NCBI RefSeq assembly: GCF_016526145.1
Contig: NZ_JADDUE010000006.1
Location: 248,001-312,000 of the forward strand
Reading direction: 5' to 3'
Source: Saccharopolyspora galaxeae
Lineage (GTDB): Bacteria > Actinomycetota > Actinomycetes > Mycobacteriales > Pseudonocardiaceae
Length of the DNA stretch: 64,000 nt
Positions 43,259 through 50,894 of the stretch are shown here, one piece after another; position 1 is the stretch's first letter, and every line of letters begins with the position of its first letter. The translations under genes and the position numbers were made by a program. Under the pieces are notes generated by a model, which was not told the origin of the DNA, made no database searches, and worked only from the letters and a program-made list of their open reading frames with translations.

Positions 43259-44767
43259 TCAAGCGGTCGGCACCCGGGTCATCGAGGATTGCGACCGCAG
43301 GTGCTCGAGAAGTGCGTTGCTGATGTCGCGGGCGCGGTCGACCAGGGACGGGACTCCGAACGTGAAGAACAGCGAGCCGCCGGCCAGGTCGCCGAGCGCG
43401 TACCACCGCGGATCAGCGGTGCCGCCGACGACGAACCGGCTGGTGAACGGGTCGACGCGCACACCGCCGCGGGGATGGAGTTCGGCGATTCCACGGCGGG
43501 CCAGCGACTTGATCAGCGGTTGGTCCGCCGCGGCGGCCCGGTGCGGCGGCACCGCGTTGATCACGGTGGTCGCCCGGTACCGGCCGCCCGAGGCGCTGAT
43601 CCGGAACGGTTCGCCGGAAGGCTTGGCCACACCGCGCACTCCATGGACGAACCGCAGCTGTCCCGACTCGGCCAGCTCGACAAGACCGGCCGCGCTCGTC
43701 GGCGGCATCGGACAGCAAAGGCTCATCACCGTCCGCAGCCACGAGTGCGTCAAGGCCGACTTCTCGTGTTCGGGCAGCAGCGTCCAGACGTCCGGGCCCG
43801 CCTCGGGCACCGCCCGCTGAACGATGCGCAGGGCCAGGCTCGGGGAATCGACGCCCGCGAGGGCACGTCGCAGCCGCGATACGGGAGTGCCCGCGGTCAA
43901 CGAGCGCACGGCGTCGGCCACCGCTTCCAGCGCCTCGCCCGCGGAGGCCAGTTCGGCCCGCATCACCTCGGTCAGCTGCCCCACGGTCATGGTCTCGTTG
44001 CGCCTGGCGGCAGCGTTCAGGCGCTCCCGGGTGAACAACCGCAGCGGGTGCTCGACCGGGCGCTGGCGGACCGCCGGGAGCGCACCGGTGCGCGAGACGA
44101 GGTGAATGCGGCCGCGATGGCCCCGCGCTGCCAGCGCGAGCACCGCGTCCACACCGGTCAGTCCGCTGCCGAGCACCGCCACATCGGTGTCTGGCGCCAC
44201 CGATTCGAACCGGTGCGCGATCGGGTAAGGATCCGCGACGAACCCCGGTCGCCCGGTCAAGCCGTATGGATCAGCGGGCCGCCCGCCGCCGACGCAGAGC
44301 ACGACGTGGCTGGCCCACACCTGCTGTCCGTTGCTGGTCTGCAACCGCACGCCCCCGTGGCAGGCGACCGCCGAATTCACGCGCTCGCCGAGCAGCCGAA
44401 CCGACCATCCTCGCTCGGCCAGCCGCCGCAGCGCCGTCCGCGCCGATTCCTCCAGGTACTCGCCGAAAACGCTGCGCGGGCAGTAAGGCGTGCCGGTGAA
44501 CGGATCTTCGTGCCAGGCCGCTCCGCGCACGGCGAGCCAGCGGGCGAAATGACCGGTGTCCCCGTCGCGCACGGACATGTCCTGCGGTGGTGCGTTCACC
44601 CGCAGCACGGCGTCGTCGTCCTGGAACGGGCGGCCCCGCCACCAGCTCTCGGCTGACTCGAACAGCGTGATCGATCCCGGCTCGCAATCAGCCTGCGCGA
44701 GCGCGTCGAGCAGGCACACCGCGGAGGCACCGCTGCCCACCACGCCGATCCGCAATCCCTCACCCAT
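43259..44767 (-). CDS. FAD/NAD(P)-binding protein (PF13454 type), 502 aa
   Basis: This protein starts with a dinucleotide motif GVVGSGASAVCLLDAL and continues with PFQDDDAVLRVNAPPQDMSVRDGDTGHFARWL, a second Rossmann region TDVAVLGSGLTGVDAVLALAARG and a C-terminal DPRWYALGDLAGGSLFFTFGV, as in PF13454 FAD/NAD(P)-binding proteins. The family resembles N-hydroxylating and lysine-monooxygenase-like flavoproteins, but the reaction is unknown. ATG 44767 overlaps the upstream CMD-family gene stop by 8 nt. A second, longer protein of the same general type is encoded two genes upstream, so the operon has two such flavoproteins. Confidence 0.8.
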   Translation of the reverse strand: MGEGLRIGVVGSGASAVCLLDALAQADCEPGSITLFESAESWWRGRPFQDDDAVLRVNAPPQDMSVRDGDTGHFARWLAVRGAAWHEDPFTGTPYCPRSVFGEYLEESARTALRRLAERGWSVRLLGERVNSAVACHGGVRLQTSNGQQVWASHVVLCVGGGRPADPYGLTGRPGFVADPYPIAHRFESVAPDTDVAVLGSGLTGVDAVLALAARGHRGRIHLVSRTGALPAVRQRPVEHPLRLFTRERLNAAARRNETMTVGQLTEVMRAELASAGEALEAVADAVRSLTAGTPVSRLRRALAGVDSPSLALRIVQRAVPEAGPDVWTLLPEHEKSALTHSWLRTVMSLCCPMPPTSAAGLVELAESGQLRFVHGVRGVAKPSGEPFRISASGGRYRATTVINAVPPHRAAAADQPLIKSLARRGIAELHPRGGVRVDPFTSRFVVGGTADPRWYALGDLAGGSLFFTFGVPSLVDRARDISNALLEHLRSQSSMTRVPTA

Positions 44768-45164
44768 CGGTGGGTTCCTGCTGCGCGGAGCCGTGCATTT
44801 CGTCGGCGACTCGCCTGATGACGTGCATCGCGTCGATCCCCGACGGGATCCCGGCGTAGACCGCGCCCTGCAAGGCCACTTCCGCCAGTTCCTCGACAGT
44901 GCACCCGTTGCGCAGGGCACCCCCGACGTGCAGTTCGAGCTCCCGCGGCCGGTTGAGGGCGACCAGCAGCGCTACTGTGATCAGGCTTCGGGCGCGCCGG
45001 TCCACCGCATCGCGGTTCCACAGGTAGCCCCAGGAGTACTCCGTGATGAGTTCCAGCAGCGGGGCTGCGGGACTCCATCCGCGCAGCATGTTGTTGACGT
45101 ACTCGTCGCCGAGCACTTCTCGCCGGGCGCGATCACCGGCGCGGTAGCGGTCATCGGTGTCCAC
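44760..45164 (-). CDS. Carboxymuconolactone decarboxylase-family protein
   Basis: This 134-aa protein matches the PcaC/CMD fold: RREVLGDEYVNNMLRGWSPAAPLLELITEYSWGYLWNRDAVDRRARSLITVALLVALNRPRELELHVGGALRNGCTVEELAEVALQGAVYAGIPSGIDAMH. The spacing of the arginine and histidine residues fits 4-carboxymuconolactone decarboxylase rather than the AhpD-type, which has a CxxC motif; none is seen here. GTG 45164 follows GAGGAGG. Because the operon's dioxygenase is extradiol, the canonical protocatechuate reaction is unlikely and the protein may act on a different lactone or 3-oxo acid. Confidence 0.85.
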   Translation of the reverse strand: MDTDDRYRAGDRARREVLGDEYVNNMLRGWSPAAPLLELITEYSWGYLWNRDAVDRRARSLITVALLVALNRPRELELHVGGALRNGCTVEELAEVALQGAVYAGIPSGIDAMHVIRRVADEMHGSAQQEPTDG

Positions 45165-45277
45165 GTTCTGCCTCCTCGTCGTTGCGGTTCCTGCCGGTAA
45201 CGGCGGCGGTTGCGGGGATGCCGCAGTAGTGGTGGAAGTTCGCGGGTGCAGCGGTCGGCGCGTGCTCGGCGCGCGGA

Positions 45278-47200
45278 TCACGCCGGTGCGCTGGTCGCGG
45301 GGCCTGCCTCGGCAGTCCTCCGGGTGTCGGCGGCGCTCAGCGCGCCGCGCGCGACGGCATCGGCGTCGGACAGCGACACCGAGTTCACACCGGGCCGCGC
45401 GCCTGCTGCGGTCACCCAGTTCACGGCTTCGATCGGCACCCCGAAGGCGAAGCGTGCGGGGTGCCCCTGCCCGTGCGCGTTCTGGAGGAAGAACGGCCGT
45501 CCGGAAACCGCCAGGCCGTTGCTGAGATACGGTTCCGACGGGTCGCCGATCTCGTAGCGGCGGCATTGGCCGGTTTCCGCCAAGTGCCGCAGGAGCGGGT
45601 CCGCCGTCCCCCGCAATCCGGGTTCCGGCAGCCGTGCCTCGATGAGGTTCCGGCCGCGCACGATGTCCTCGGGTGCGTGCGCCGAAGACATCCGAAACGC
45701 CCCGGAGTCCTCGTCCACCCGCACGCCGGGCGGCAACACCTCCAGGACACCGGCCTCGATCAGCGCGATCATCTCCTGGATGCGGCGCATCGGCGGGCCG
45801 ATCGAGACGAACGCCGTCAGCGGAGTGAACCAGGGCTTGAGTTCGTCCCGGTAGGAGGTGCCGCTGATGCCGCCGTGATCGACGATCAGCCGGATCTCGT
45901 TGCGCAGGTCGCGCATGGCGTCCAGTGCCGCCTTCAACGGCCCGGAAACATTGCCCTTGGCCGCCTCCGCAACGTCCGCGCGCAGGTAGCCCAGCAACCA
46001 GTCGCGGAACTCCGACCGCCCGGAGAACACGCGGTCCCCGTACGGTTTGGCGATCCAGTCCCAGCTCCAGCGCTGCCCTCGCGCAATGCCGAACTGGTAG
46101 AGCAGCTCCTGCTCGGATTGCCACACGTCGTGCAGGAAGCGCTTCTCGAACAGCACGGCCGCGTGCTCGCCGGCGCGTTCCCGCAGCAGGGTGGTGTAGT
46201 AGAGGAGCTTGATCTCCTTGTCGACCAGCGGCCACACGTCCGTGCGGAAGTGCGGCGGATCGCCGCCGTCCGCCCGTCGCCGGAAGTCCGCGATCACCTC
46301 GTCGGTGAGCAACCGCGGGAAGTACCGGCCGTGCGCGCCCTTCTGGTTCGCCGCCCGCGCGTGGTACGGCACACCTCGGCGAGTCCCGGCGACCAGGTGC
46401 GGCTCGTTGCCGCTGGGCCGGTAACGAAGTCCATCGCCATCCGGTTCGAAGCGGCCACCACGCCCTGCGGTGAACAAGGCCATGTGGTCGAAGAAGTTGA
46501 GGCCCATCCCGCGCAGCAGCACCGTTTCGGAAGCTGGGATGTCGTCCAGGTGCAGATCGGCCGGGTTGGCCGGGGACAGGTAGGTCAGCCCGTGCTCGTC
46601 GGCGAAGCTGCGCAGCTGCTGCTCCTGAGCGGTCGGCTCGGCCGGGCGGTGGCCCTGTGCCAGGACGACGGCATCGAGCCCGCGCAACCGTTCGTCATTG
46701 GAAAGCAGGACGGTCTGCGAACCGTCGGGCTCGTCGTCGAGTTCCCGCGCCTCGGCCTGGTGGACCTGAACGCGCAGGTTCGGCGGGGCAGAGGCGATGG
46801 CCCGCTCGAAGAACCAGCGCAGGTAGCGCCCGTATAATCGTCGGGTCGGGTAGTCGTCCGGGCCGAGCTCGGCGATTTCCCGGCGATTTTGCTCGTCGTG
46901 CTGGTCGTGGTGGGCAGCTTGCGCCCACTCGTACAGGCTCGGCCCGGGCCTGATCGGCCCGTCGCACACCACGCTGTCGTCGGTGAACAACGTGACCTGC
47001 GAACTCACGGTGTTCATGAGGAGTTCACCGGACTGATCGACGCGCCACACCTTTCCAGGACCCGGCGGGAATGCGTCTACTGCGTGGACGGTGATCGACG
47101 CTTCGATTTCGAGAGCGACCGCGTTCGCGGCCATTCTTTCCAGCACTGCGGTGCCGCGCGGACCGCAGCCGACGATGCACAATTCGATATGACGGCGCAC
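45278..47200 (-). CDS. FAD/NAD(P)-binding protein (PF13454 type), 640 aa
   Basis: This large flavoprotein-like protein starts RRHIELCIVGCGPRGTAVLERMAANA, followed by FPPGPGKVWRVDQSGELLMNTVSSQVTLFTDDSV, a pattern of the PF13454 FAD/NAD(P)-binding family that is common in actinomycetes. The C-terminal half is helical, with ARFAFGVPIEAVNWVTAAGARPG near the end. It could be an oxidoreductase acting on the pathway's substrate or a supplier of reduced flavin to HpaB; neither is demonstrated. GTG 47200 is preferred because GGGGG lies 5 nt before it; a TTG at 47212 is an alternative. About 113 bp separate it from the CMD gene. Confidence 0.78.
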   Translation of the reverse strand: MRRHIELCIVGCGPRGTAVLERMAANAVALEIEASITVHAVDAFPPGPGKVWRVDQSGELLMNTVSSQVTLFTDDSVVCDGPIRPGPSLYEWAQAAHHDQHDEQNRREIAELGPDDYPTRRLYGRYLRWFFERAIASAPPNLRVQVHQAEARELDDEPDGSQTVLLSNDERLRGLDAVVLAQGHRPAEPTAQEQQLRSFADEHGLTYLSPANPADLHLDDIPASETVLLRGMGLNFFDHMALFTAGRGGRFEPDGDGLRYRPSGNEPHLVAGTRRGVPYHARAANQKGAHGRYFPRLLTDEVIADFRRRADGGDPPHFRTDVWPLVDKEIKLLYYTTLLRERAGEHAAVLFEKRFLHDVWQSEQELLYQFGIARGQRWSWDWIAKPYGDRVFSGRSEFRDWLLGYLRADVAEAAKGNVSGPLKAALDAMRDLRNEIRLIVDHGGISGTSYRDELKPWFTPLTAFVSIGPPMRRIQEMIALIEAGVLEVLPPGVRVDEDSGAFRMSSAHAPEDIVRGRNLIEARLPEPGLRGTADPLLRHLAETGQCRRYEIGDPSEPYLSNGLAVSGRPFFLQNAHGQGHPARFAFGVPIEAVNWVTAAGARPGVNSVSLSDADAVARGALSAADTRRTAEAGPATSAPA

Positions 47201-47264
47201 AGAAACCCCCAAGTTTCCATTTATCAGCGTGCGCTACGGCTTTATTTGAGAACTGCGGTTAGCT

Positions 47265-47456
47265 TCAATCGGCCAGATCGGATTGAAATGTTCCGCCCCG
47301 GAAGAAATGTGTGCGGGGCACGTCGACGAAATGGACCTGAACGTCTGTGGCGGACGCGCGCAAGTGCTGCTGCGCAGCGTCCGCGACGGCGCGGGCGAAT
47401 TTCCGGCGCTGCTCGGCATCGCGGCCTTCGAGCATGCGGACGACGATGAACGGCAA
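47265..47456 (-). CDS. 4-oxalocrotonate tautomerase-family protein
   Basis: This 63-aa protein starts LPFIVVRMLEGRDAEQRRKFARAVADAAQQHL. With a TTG start at 47456, preceded by GGGGG, the second residue is the catalytic Pro2 of the tautomerase superfamily, and the 62-63 aa length is exactly that of 4-oxalocrotonate tautomerases. The later VQVHFVDVPRTHFFRGG segment resembles the family's C-terminal part. It should isomerise a 2-hydroxymuconate-like ring-fission product. Longer in-frame starts would bury the proline, so the TTG is favoured. Confidence 0.85.
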   Translation of the reverse strand: MPFIVVRMLEGRDAEQRRKFARAVADAAQQHLRASATDVQVHFVDVPRTHFFRGGTFQSDLAD

Positions 47457-47518
47457 GTTGACCCCCAGAGTCGGTGCCGAATGGCGGCGTGAAACAGCCG
47501 GTAGCAGGAGCGGCCCGG

Positions 47519-48721
47519 TCAGCCGGGCGACGGCCTCCTCCTGGTCAGCGAAGCGGCCAGCAGCACGATCAGCGCAGCCGCCAGCACCAGCCCGCCCGCG
47601 AGCCATAGCGCGGGCAGGAGCGAACCACCCGTCGACATGGCCTCCGCGGCAGGCGGCCCGAGCACCTGACCGAGTCCGTAGCTGGTGATCAGGACAGGTG
47701 CGCTGGCCGCGGCGCTACGCCCGGCCCACTGCCTGCCCAAGGGCATGATCAGCGTGACGATGGCCATGAACGTGCCGCCGAAGATCAGCGAGGAGATCAC
47801 CACCGACACCGGATGCGGATTCCAGGCGGGCAACGCGAGCCCCACAGCTTGCAGCAGCAGGGACCCCAGCAGCGTCGACGTCTGCCCGAAGCGCTGCGCG
47901 GCCCACGCCCACAACGGGCAGGAGGGGATGGCGGCGAGCCCGACCAGCACCCACGCGGACGCGCTCAGCCAAGCCGGGCCGAATTCGCCCACGATGGTCA
48001 CCAGGTAGGTCCCGGTGATGATGTAACCGGCGCCTTCCAACAGGTAGGCGATGACGAGCAGCGCGAACGGCAGCCGCATCGGGTCCGGCCCGGCCGGTGC
48101 CGCTTCGGCCGCGTGTCGATGCCGGGCGCCACCGGGGCTTTTCAGCAGCACGAACGGGATCACGAGCGCGATCAGCACCGCGCCGGCCAGCCACGGGCCG
48201 CGCCAGCCGGCGAAATCCACGGACGGCGGCGTGATCAGTCCGGACAGGGCGATCCCGGTGCCGACGCCGCCGTAGAACCAGCCGACCGCGTAGCGTCGTC
48301 CGGGCTGCACCGAGTCGAGCACGAAATCAGTGGCGGCCACGAACACCAGCGCGCTCGCCACCCCGCTGCCGAAGCGCATGAACAGCCACGGCGCCGCGGA
48401 AGTCGTGGCGGCCATGCTCGCGGTCAATCCGGCGCTGCCGATCAGCCCCGCCACCAGCAGCGGCCGGCGCAGCTTGGCGACGTCGAGGAACACCGTGACC
48501 AGCGCCCCGACCAGGTAGCCGAGGTAGTTCGCGGTCGCCAGCGAGCCGGCCACGTGTGCGGACAACCCGGCGGCGCGCTGCATCTCGGGCATGACCGGTG
48601 TGTAGAGGAAGCGTCCGATCCCCATCACGGCCGCCAACGCCAGCGCACCCGCGGTGATCAAGCCCTGCGGGGACGGCGTCACCGCTCCCTCGGAAATCCG
48701 GGCCCCCAGTTTGTCGGTCAT
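47519..48721 (-). CDS. MFS transporter, YbfB/YjiJ type
   Basis: This 400-aa protein has about twelve transmembrane helices. The N-terminal GIGRFLYTPVMPEMQRAAGLS and the following SLATANYLGYLVGALV are typical of YbfB/YjiJ-family permeases. It probably imports the pathway's aromatic substrate or exports an intermediate. It starts at ATG 48721, 7 bp behind the nitronate-monooxygenase-like gene, and is followed 62 bp later by the tautomerase gene. Confidence 0.87.
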   Translation of the reverse strand: MTDKLGARISEGAVTPSPQGLITAGALALAAVMGIGRFLYTPVMPEMQRAAGLSAHVAGSLATANYLGYLVGALVTVFLDVAKLRRPLLVAGLIGSAGLTASMAATTSAAPWLFMRFGSGVASALVFVAATDFVLDSVQPGRRYAVGWFYGGVGTGIALSGLITPPSVDFAGWRGPWLAGAVLIALVIPFVLLKSPGGARHRHAAEAAPAGPDPMRLPFALLVIAYLLEGAGYIITGTYLVTIVGEFGPAWLSASAWVLVGLAAIPSCPLWAWAAQRFGQTSTLLGSLLLQAVGLALPAWNPHPVSVVISSLIFGGTFMAIVTLIMPLGRQWAGRSAAASAPVLITSYGLGQVLGPPAAEAMSTGGSLLPALWLAGGLVLAAALIVLLAASLTRRRPSPG

Positions 48722-48728
48722 CGCCAGG

Positions 48729-49775
48729 TCACTGCCCTCGGTCGGACTGCGTGGCGAGTCGGTCCGCGACCGCGGCCACGATTTCCCCGGCGGGACGGGC
48801 TTCGGCCAGCTCGTGGCGGGTCCCCGCCCACAGGTTCAATCGGTCGATGTCCCCGGCCTTGCCCGCCGCGGCGCGCAGGGGTGCGGTCAGGTAGTGCACG
48901 TGCGGGTAGTTGGCGGGTGCCTGGGCGTCGTGCTCCCGCATGAACGAGTTGACCAGGCCGCGGGCGCGCCGGCCGCTGAACGCGCGGGTCACCGCGGTTT
49001 CGCTGTAGCGGGGATCGACCAAAGCGTCTTTGTGCCCGGGGTTCGCGCCGGACTCCGCCGCGCGCAGGAACGCGGTGCCCAGCTGCGCGGCCACGGCACC
49101 GGCGTCGAGGACTGCCCGGACGTGCTCGGCGTTCATCACGCCGCCGGCACCGATCAGCGGCAACGAACTCCGCCTCCGCACGGCGGTGAGCAGGTCCACC
49201 AGCGGCGTCGTGCGCTCCTCGGCGTCGTTGAACGATGCTTGGTGCCCGCCCGCCTCGCTGCCCTGCACGCACAGCGCGTCGACTCCGGCGGCTTGCGCTT
49301 GCTCGGCCTCGGCGACGCCGGTGACCGTGCCCACCACGGCGCTGCCGACGTCGTGCAAGCTGGACACGACGTCGGCGGGTGGGCAGCCGAAGGTGAAGCT
49401 CACCACCGGCACCGGGTCGGCGAGCAGCAGCGCGACCTTGGCCTCCCAGTCGTCATCGGTCCACAACGGATCACCCGGTTCGGCGCCCAGTTCGTGCGCT
49501 GTGGTGGAAATCCGTTCCCGATAGGCGCGCACGCCGGCTGGATCAGGCTCGTCGATTTCCGGAACGAAAAGGTTCACCCCGAAGTCGGCCGAGGTGAGTT
49601 GGCGCAACTGGTCGATCTGTTCGCCGAGCTTCGCGGCATTCTTGTAGCCCGCTGCGAGGAATCCCAGTCCGCCCGCATTGGAGACTGCCGCGGCCAGCGC
49701 GGGCGTTCCCGCGCCTCCTGCCATTGGTCCGAGTATCACCGGAACCCGCGGTAGCGGAAACTCAGCACGTGACAA
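48729..49775 (-). CDS. Nitronate monooxygenase-like FMN oxidoreductase (NPD family)
   Basis: This 348-aa TIM-barrel FMN enzyme begins LPRVPVILGPMAGGAGTPALAAAVSNAGGLGFLAAGYK and has the FMN-binding GSEAGGHQASF and LPLIGAGGVMNAEHVRAVLDAGAVAAQLGTAFL motifs of nitronate monooxygenases and related 2-nitropropane-dioxygenase-like proteins. Family members also act as NAD(P)H:quinone reductases, which could suit a catechol/quinone pathway. I chose TTG 49775, 6 nt after GAGGAG. The alternative GTG 49808 would place the codon at the edge of the apparent -10 box (49809-49814). It is the first gene of the operon, divergent from the LysR gene. Confidence 0.85.
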   Translation of the reverse strand: MSRAEFPLPRVPVILGPMAGGAGTPALAAAVSNAGGLGFLAAGYKNAAKLGEQIDQLRQLTSADFGVNLFVPEIDEPDPAGVRAYRERISTTAHELGAEPGDPLWTDDDWEAKVALLLADPVPVVSFTFGCPPADVVSSLHDVGSAVVGTVTGVAEAEQAQAAGVDALCVQGSEAGGHQASFNDAEERTTPLVDLLTAVRRRSSLPLIGAGGVMNAEHVRAVLDAGAVAAQLGTAFLRAAESGANPGHKDALVDPRYSETAVTRAFSGRRARGLVNSFMREHDAQAPANYPHVHYLTAPLRAAAGKAGDIDRLNLWAGTRHELAEARPAGEIVAAVADRLATQSDRGQ

Positions 49776-49808
49776 TGTCGACTCCTCATTCGGTGAGCTC
49801 GCGGCCAC

Positions 49809-49837
49809 AGACTAGGCGGTTAGGTTAAACGAGACAA
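49809..49837 (-). promoter_or_regulatory. Promoter of the aromatic operon
   Basis: On the minus strand, TTGTCT (complement of 49832-49837) and TAGTCT (complement of 49809-49814) are separated by exactly 17 bp, a good sigma-70-type pair. The spacer contains GTTTAACCTAACC, an imperfect repeat. Transcription would begin about 49802, leaving a 5' leader of roughly 27 nt before TTG 49775. The divergent LysR promoter overlaps the same 70-bp region, so the LysR protein probably binds here. Confidence 0.6.
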
Positions 49838-49870
49838 ATGCGTTCCGGTAATGCTCTATGCTCTGGCGGT

Positions 49871-50743
49871 ATGGACGACGTCGACCTGCAGCAGCTGCGG
49901 GCTTTCGAAGAGCTCTGCAAAGACCTGCACTTCACCCGCGCGGCAGGCCGGTTGGAGGTGACGCAGCCGACGCTGACGAGAATGATCCGGAAACTGGAGG
50001 ATGCCCTCGGGGTGCATCTGGTGGATCGCACTACGCGGAACGTGCACCTCACACCGGCCGGGCAACGGTTGCACGGCGGTTTGCGCCGGGTGCTGCCCAG
50101 TCTGGACAGTGTCCTTCAGCACACGATGGAAGGCGCCGTGCTGCGCCTCGGGTTCGCGTGGGTGCTCCCGAGCGGCTGGGCACAGCAGGTCACCCAGCGC
50201 TTCGAAGCCGAGACCAGCGCCCAGGTCCAGCTGGTTCGCATCGATGATCGCACCGCTGGTCTCGATCACGGCGGGGTCGATGTCGCGGTGATCCGGGGCG
50301 AGGTCGACGACCTCGGGTTGCGCACGACCACGTTGACGCACGAAACCCGGGTCGCGGTGGTGGCGCTGTCGCACCCGCTCGCGGCGGAACCCGCGGTCCG
50401 ATGGGCCGAATTGGCCGCGCATCCACTGGTGATGAACACGGTGAGCGGTACGACCACCCCGGATTTGTGGCCGGGAGATGGCCCAGCGGTGGCGGTGCGG
50501 TGCGGCAACTTCGACGAATGGCTCGAAGCCGTGGCCGCCGGGCAAGGGGTGGGGGTCGTTCCGGTTTCGGCCAAGCTGCACCACCCGCACCCGCAGGTGC
50601 GCTACATCCCGATCGAAGGCGCTCCGCCGGTCCGGCTTTCCATCGCGAGCGCGGCGGAGCGGGAGCTGCCGTTGGTCGAGGCGTTCCACCGGATCGCCGC
50701 GGAATCCGAGATCGACCGGAACGACCGGCCGGATCGAACTTGA
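49871..50743 (+). CDS. LysR-family transcriptional regulator of the aromatic operon
   Basis: This 290-aa protein has an N-terminal winged helix-turn-helix (DDVDLQQLRAFEELCKDLHFTRAAGRLEVTQPTLTRMIRKLEDALGVHLVDRT, about 2-54) and a periplasmic-binding-like effector domain. It is divergent from the operon's first gene, the usual layout for a LysR activator. ATG 49871 is preferred; a -10 box TATGCT (49857-49862) ends 8 bp before it, so the mRNA is probably leaderless or nearly so. The open frame extends 33 nt upstream into that promoter. The inducer is presumably a pathway intermediate. Confidence 0.88.
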   Translation: MDDVDLQQLRAFEELCKDLHFTRAAGRLEVTQPTLTRMIRKLEDALGVHLVDRTTRNVHLTPAGQRLHGGLRRVLPSLDSVLQHTMEGAVLRLGFAWVLPSGWAQQVTQRFEAETSAQVQLVRIDDRTAGLDHGGVDVAVIRGEVDDLGLRTTTLTHETRVAVVALSHPLAAEPAVRWAELAAHPLVMNTVSGTTTPDLWPGDGPAVAVRCGNFDEWLEAVAAGQGVGVVPVSAKLHHPHPQVRYIPIEGAPPVRLSIASAAERELPLVEAFHRIAAESEIDRNDRPDRT

Positions 50744-50894
50744 TGTCCGGTGCGAGTGAACTCGACCGCAACAGGAACTGCGTGTCCACAGCAGCGCTGT
50801 TCAGGCGCTGTTCGCCCGGCTGCCGTGATCACCCGGGTCAGCGTGATCGTACGGTCGGTGGTTCCGCCACGAAGCGCCGTCATGCCAGGCACCC

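Noticed and set aside
42206-44656. An 816-codon plus-strand frame across the aldolase and flavoprotein genes
   Set aside because: It spans several genes of the opposite strand and lacks family motifs.
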